This document shows positions 8,839 to 10,061 of a stretch of 10,061 nucleotides of DNA, one piece after another. Every line of letters begins with the position of its first letter. The first letter of the stretch is position 1. The translations under genes and the position numbers were made by a program. Source of the DNA: Euperipatoides rowelli (Eukaryota > Onychophora > Udeonychophora > Euonychophora > Peripatopsidae); NCBI GenBank assembly GCA_003024985.2, contig PXIH01S0038790.1; one strand, given 5' to 3'. The notes under the pieces are model-generated. The model was given only the letters and a program-made list of their open reading frames with translations. It did no database searches and was not told the DNA's origin.

Positions 8839-10061
8839 TGTTTTCCAATAAAAGAAAAACAAATAAATGAAAAAACAAAATGGTTTAATAAAGGTAATGA
8901 AGAAGTTCTAACTCTGTGAAAGGAAATTAAAAATCTGGTAAAAAATGCTAAAATTCACGAAATTAGGAAACATGGTAATAAATTCAAAATTGGCTCTAAG
9001 TTTTCACTAAATGATTCAAAATTATTCTGGCATAAATAAAAACAAAAATCAAATAATTTTCCCAAATAAAAACTATGAACAATCAATGACTGAAATATTA
9101 TTGTATTTTAAAAATCTAGCAAATAAACATACAGCGATAGATATAAACTGTATGAAACCAAAGCAATCAAACTTGTCAATTCCTAAAGTTGAAATATTTT
9201 GGATAATCAAACAACTAAAGAAAATTTGAGTTTTCTTAAGTTCCACCTGATGGAATTATTAACTTCCCCTTAAAAGAATATGCAATAGAGCTAGCCGAAC
9301 CTATATCATTCATAATAAATAAATCAGTAGAACAAGGCGTTTGTCCGGAATTCTGGAAAAAAATCTTACTTAATCCCAATCCCCAAAATGAAAAAATCCT
9401 TTAGATCTAGGTAACATACAGTATGTCCTATATCAATCACTTCAACAATTCTAAAATCTGCGAGACGTATTTTCAATTTCTTGATTCCTATAATCTATAA
9501 TCTTTTGGATTCTTTTCAATTTGGAGCTTTATCTTCTAGAACAACAAAACATTATTTGATTAAATACATTGATTTTATATTAAATAATACAGATCAATAA
9601 GCTATTGCTCTGCAAACAGATTTAAAAAATGTCTACAATTGTATGGATTGTAATATATTCATTAATAATTTACTAAATTTACCAATCCCAAGCTCTTTAT
9701 TTAATTGGCTTTTATCTTTTTTGTTAATAGAAACCAAATAATCAATGTAAAAAACCAAAATAAAATCAACAATCTGTCATTTCAATGTACAAATGGAGAC
9801 CCACAGGGCTCAGTTTTAGGTGAGTTGTTATAATCACAACCAATCAAATAGCTAGTAAAATTGAAAAAAGGTTCAAATTTATAGATGATCTCACAGTAGT
9901 ATGTGTAGGTGATGATTCAGAAATTAAAAATAAAGCACAACAAATGGCAGATGTAATTAATGATTAAATAAAATATGGCATGACATTAAATCCATCAAAA
10001 TCAGTTTTTATGATTCACAATTTTTCTAAATCTAATATTGAAATAAATTTAAATATTCAAG
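8821..10061 (+). mobile_element. Degenerate non-LTR retrotransposon (LINE), truncated
   Basis: Readable LINE ORF2-like sequence starts about 8824 in frame 1 (ENCFPIKEKQ, then KTKWFNKGNEE, like the PWF-containing linker of many LINEs). It continues through SKLFW (about 9019-9030) and the reverse transcriptase and runs off the right edge. The frame order is 1, 2, 3, 1, 3, 2, with extra stops at 8917, 9412, 9598 and 9965, so the copy is dead. No endonuclease domain is recognisable upstream, which suggests 5' truncation or decay beyond reading. RT motif style (KFIDDLTVV, TLNPSKS) is compatible with the CR1/Jockey-like group, but the clade is not settled. It has no visible link to the minus-strand gene, and no 3' tail or target-site duplication can be seen. 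Confidence 0.85.
9011..10061 (+). pseudogene. Broken reverse transcriptase ORF of the LINE
   Basis: In the intact family this enzyme copies LINE RNA into DNA at the target site. Traces in order are: a linker ORF to 9226 (frame 2, ending IFWIIKQLKKI); PPDGII at 9243-9260 and EQGVCPEFWKK at 9330-9362 (frame 3); PIPK at 9376-9387 and CPISIT at 9424-9441 (frame 1); QFGALSSR at 9517-9540; and motif A, QTDLKNVYN, with the catalytic Asp at 9619-9621. The second conserved D of the usual KAFD is N here. Next come NRNQ at 9726-9737 and motif B, GDPQGSVLG, at 9795-9821 (frame 3); motif C, KFIDD, at 9875-9889 (frame 2); and YGMTLNPSKS at 9974-10003. Stops at 9037, 9227, 9402, 9412, 9598, 9739, 9831 and 9965 plus frame changes make it non-functional. 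The thumb and 3' end lie outside the window. Confidence 0.88.

Noticed and set aside
1-10061. Bacterial or phage systems, CRISPR arrays, tRNA or rRNA genes
   Set aside because: No long ORFs, Shine-Dalgarno-linked genes, spaced repeats, or conserved RNA motifs were seen on either strand.

Overview
The window reads as AT-rich nuclear DNA from a multicellular eukaryote, most likely an invertebrate animal. About three quarters of it is A+T by eye, long ORFs are absent, there are exon-sized coding islands flanked by GT/AG splice sites, and a decayed LINE-type reverse transcriptase is present. There is one unresolved base (N at 6428). I cannot name the species. No prokaryotic gene, rRNA, tRNA or CRISPR array is visible. 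Left part (1-2140, minus strand): this looks like the 3' end of a protein-coding gene. A 175-nt internal exon (1966-2140) encodes a charged, probably helical and very acidic segment. It can be spliced in frame to a short terminal exon (728-777) that adds 15 residues and a stop. The more GC-rich stretch from about 1 to 727 would then be the 3' UTR. The product is not recognised. Middle (2141 to about 8700): very AT-rich, homopolymer-rich DNA, probably intron or intergenic sequence. It contains one weak candidate upstream exon (5775-5861, minus), a 28-nt dispersed direct repeat, a small GC-rich island, a perfect 27-bp hairpin (6526-6582), a longer imperfect foldback with a telomere-like G-rich arm (7501-7609), and a diverged tandem duplication (about 8006-8233). 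Right part (about 8821-10061, plus strand): a dead non-LTR retrotransposon, followed through five reading-frame changes and several stops. It keeps readable traces of the linker upstream of RT and of the RT finger and palm motifs, including the motif A Asp, a PQGSVLG block and an F-I-D-D catalytic block. It runs off the right edge, and no endonuclease domain is visible upstream. The LINE lies in the opposite orientation to the gene and appears unrelated to it. I see no convincing new multi-gene system. The most unusual structures are the two foldbacks and an apparent enrichment of the near-palindromic heptamer TACTGTA/TACAGTA in the left 60% of the window.
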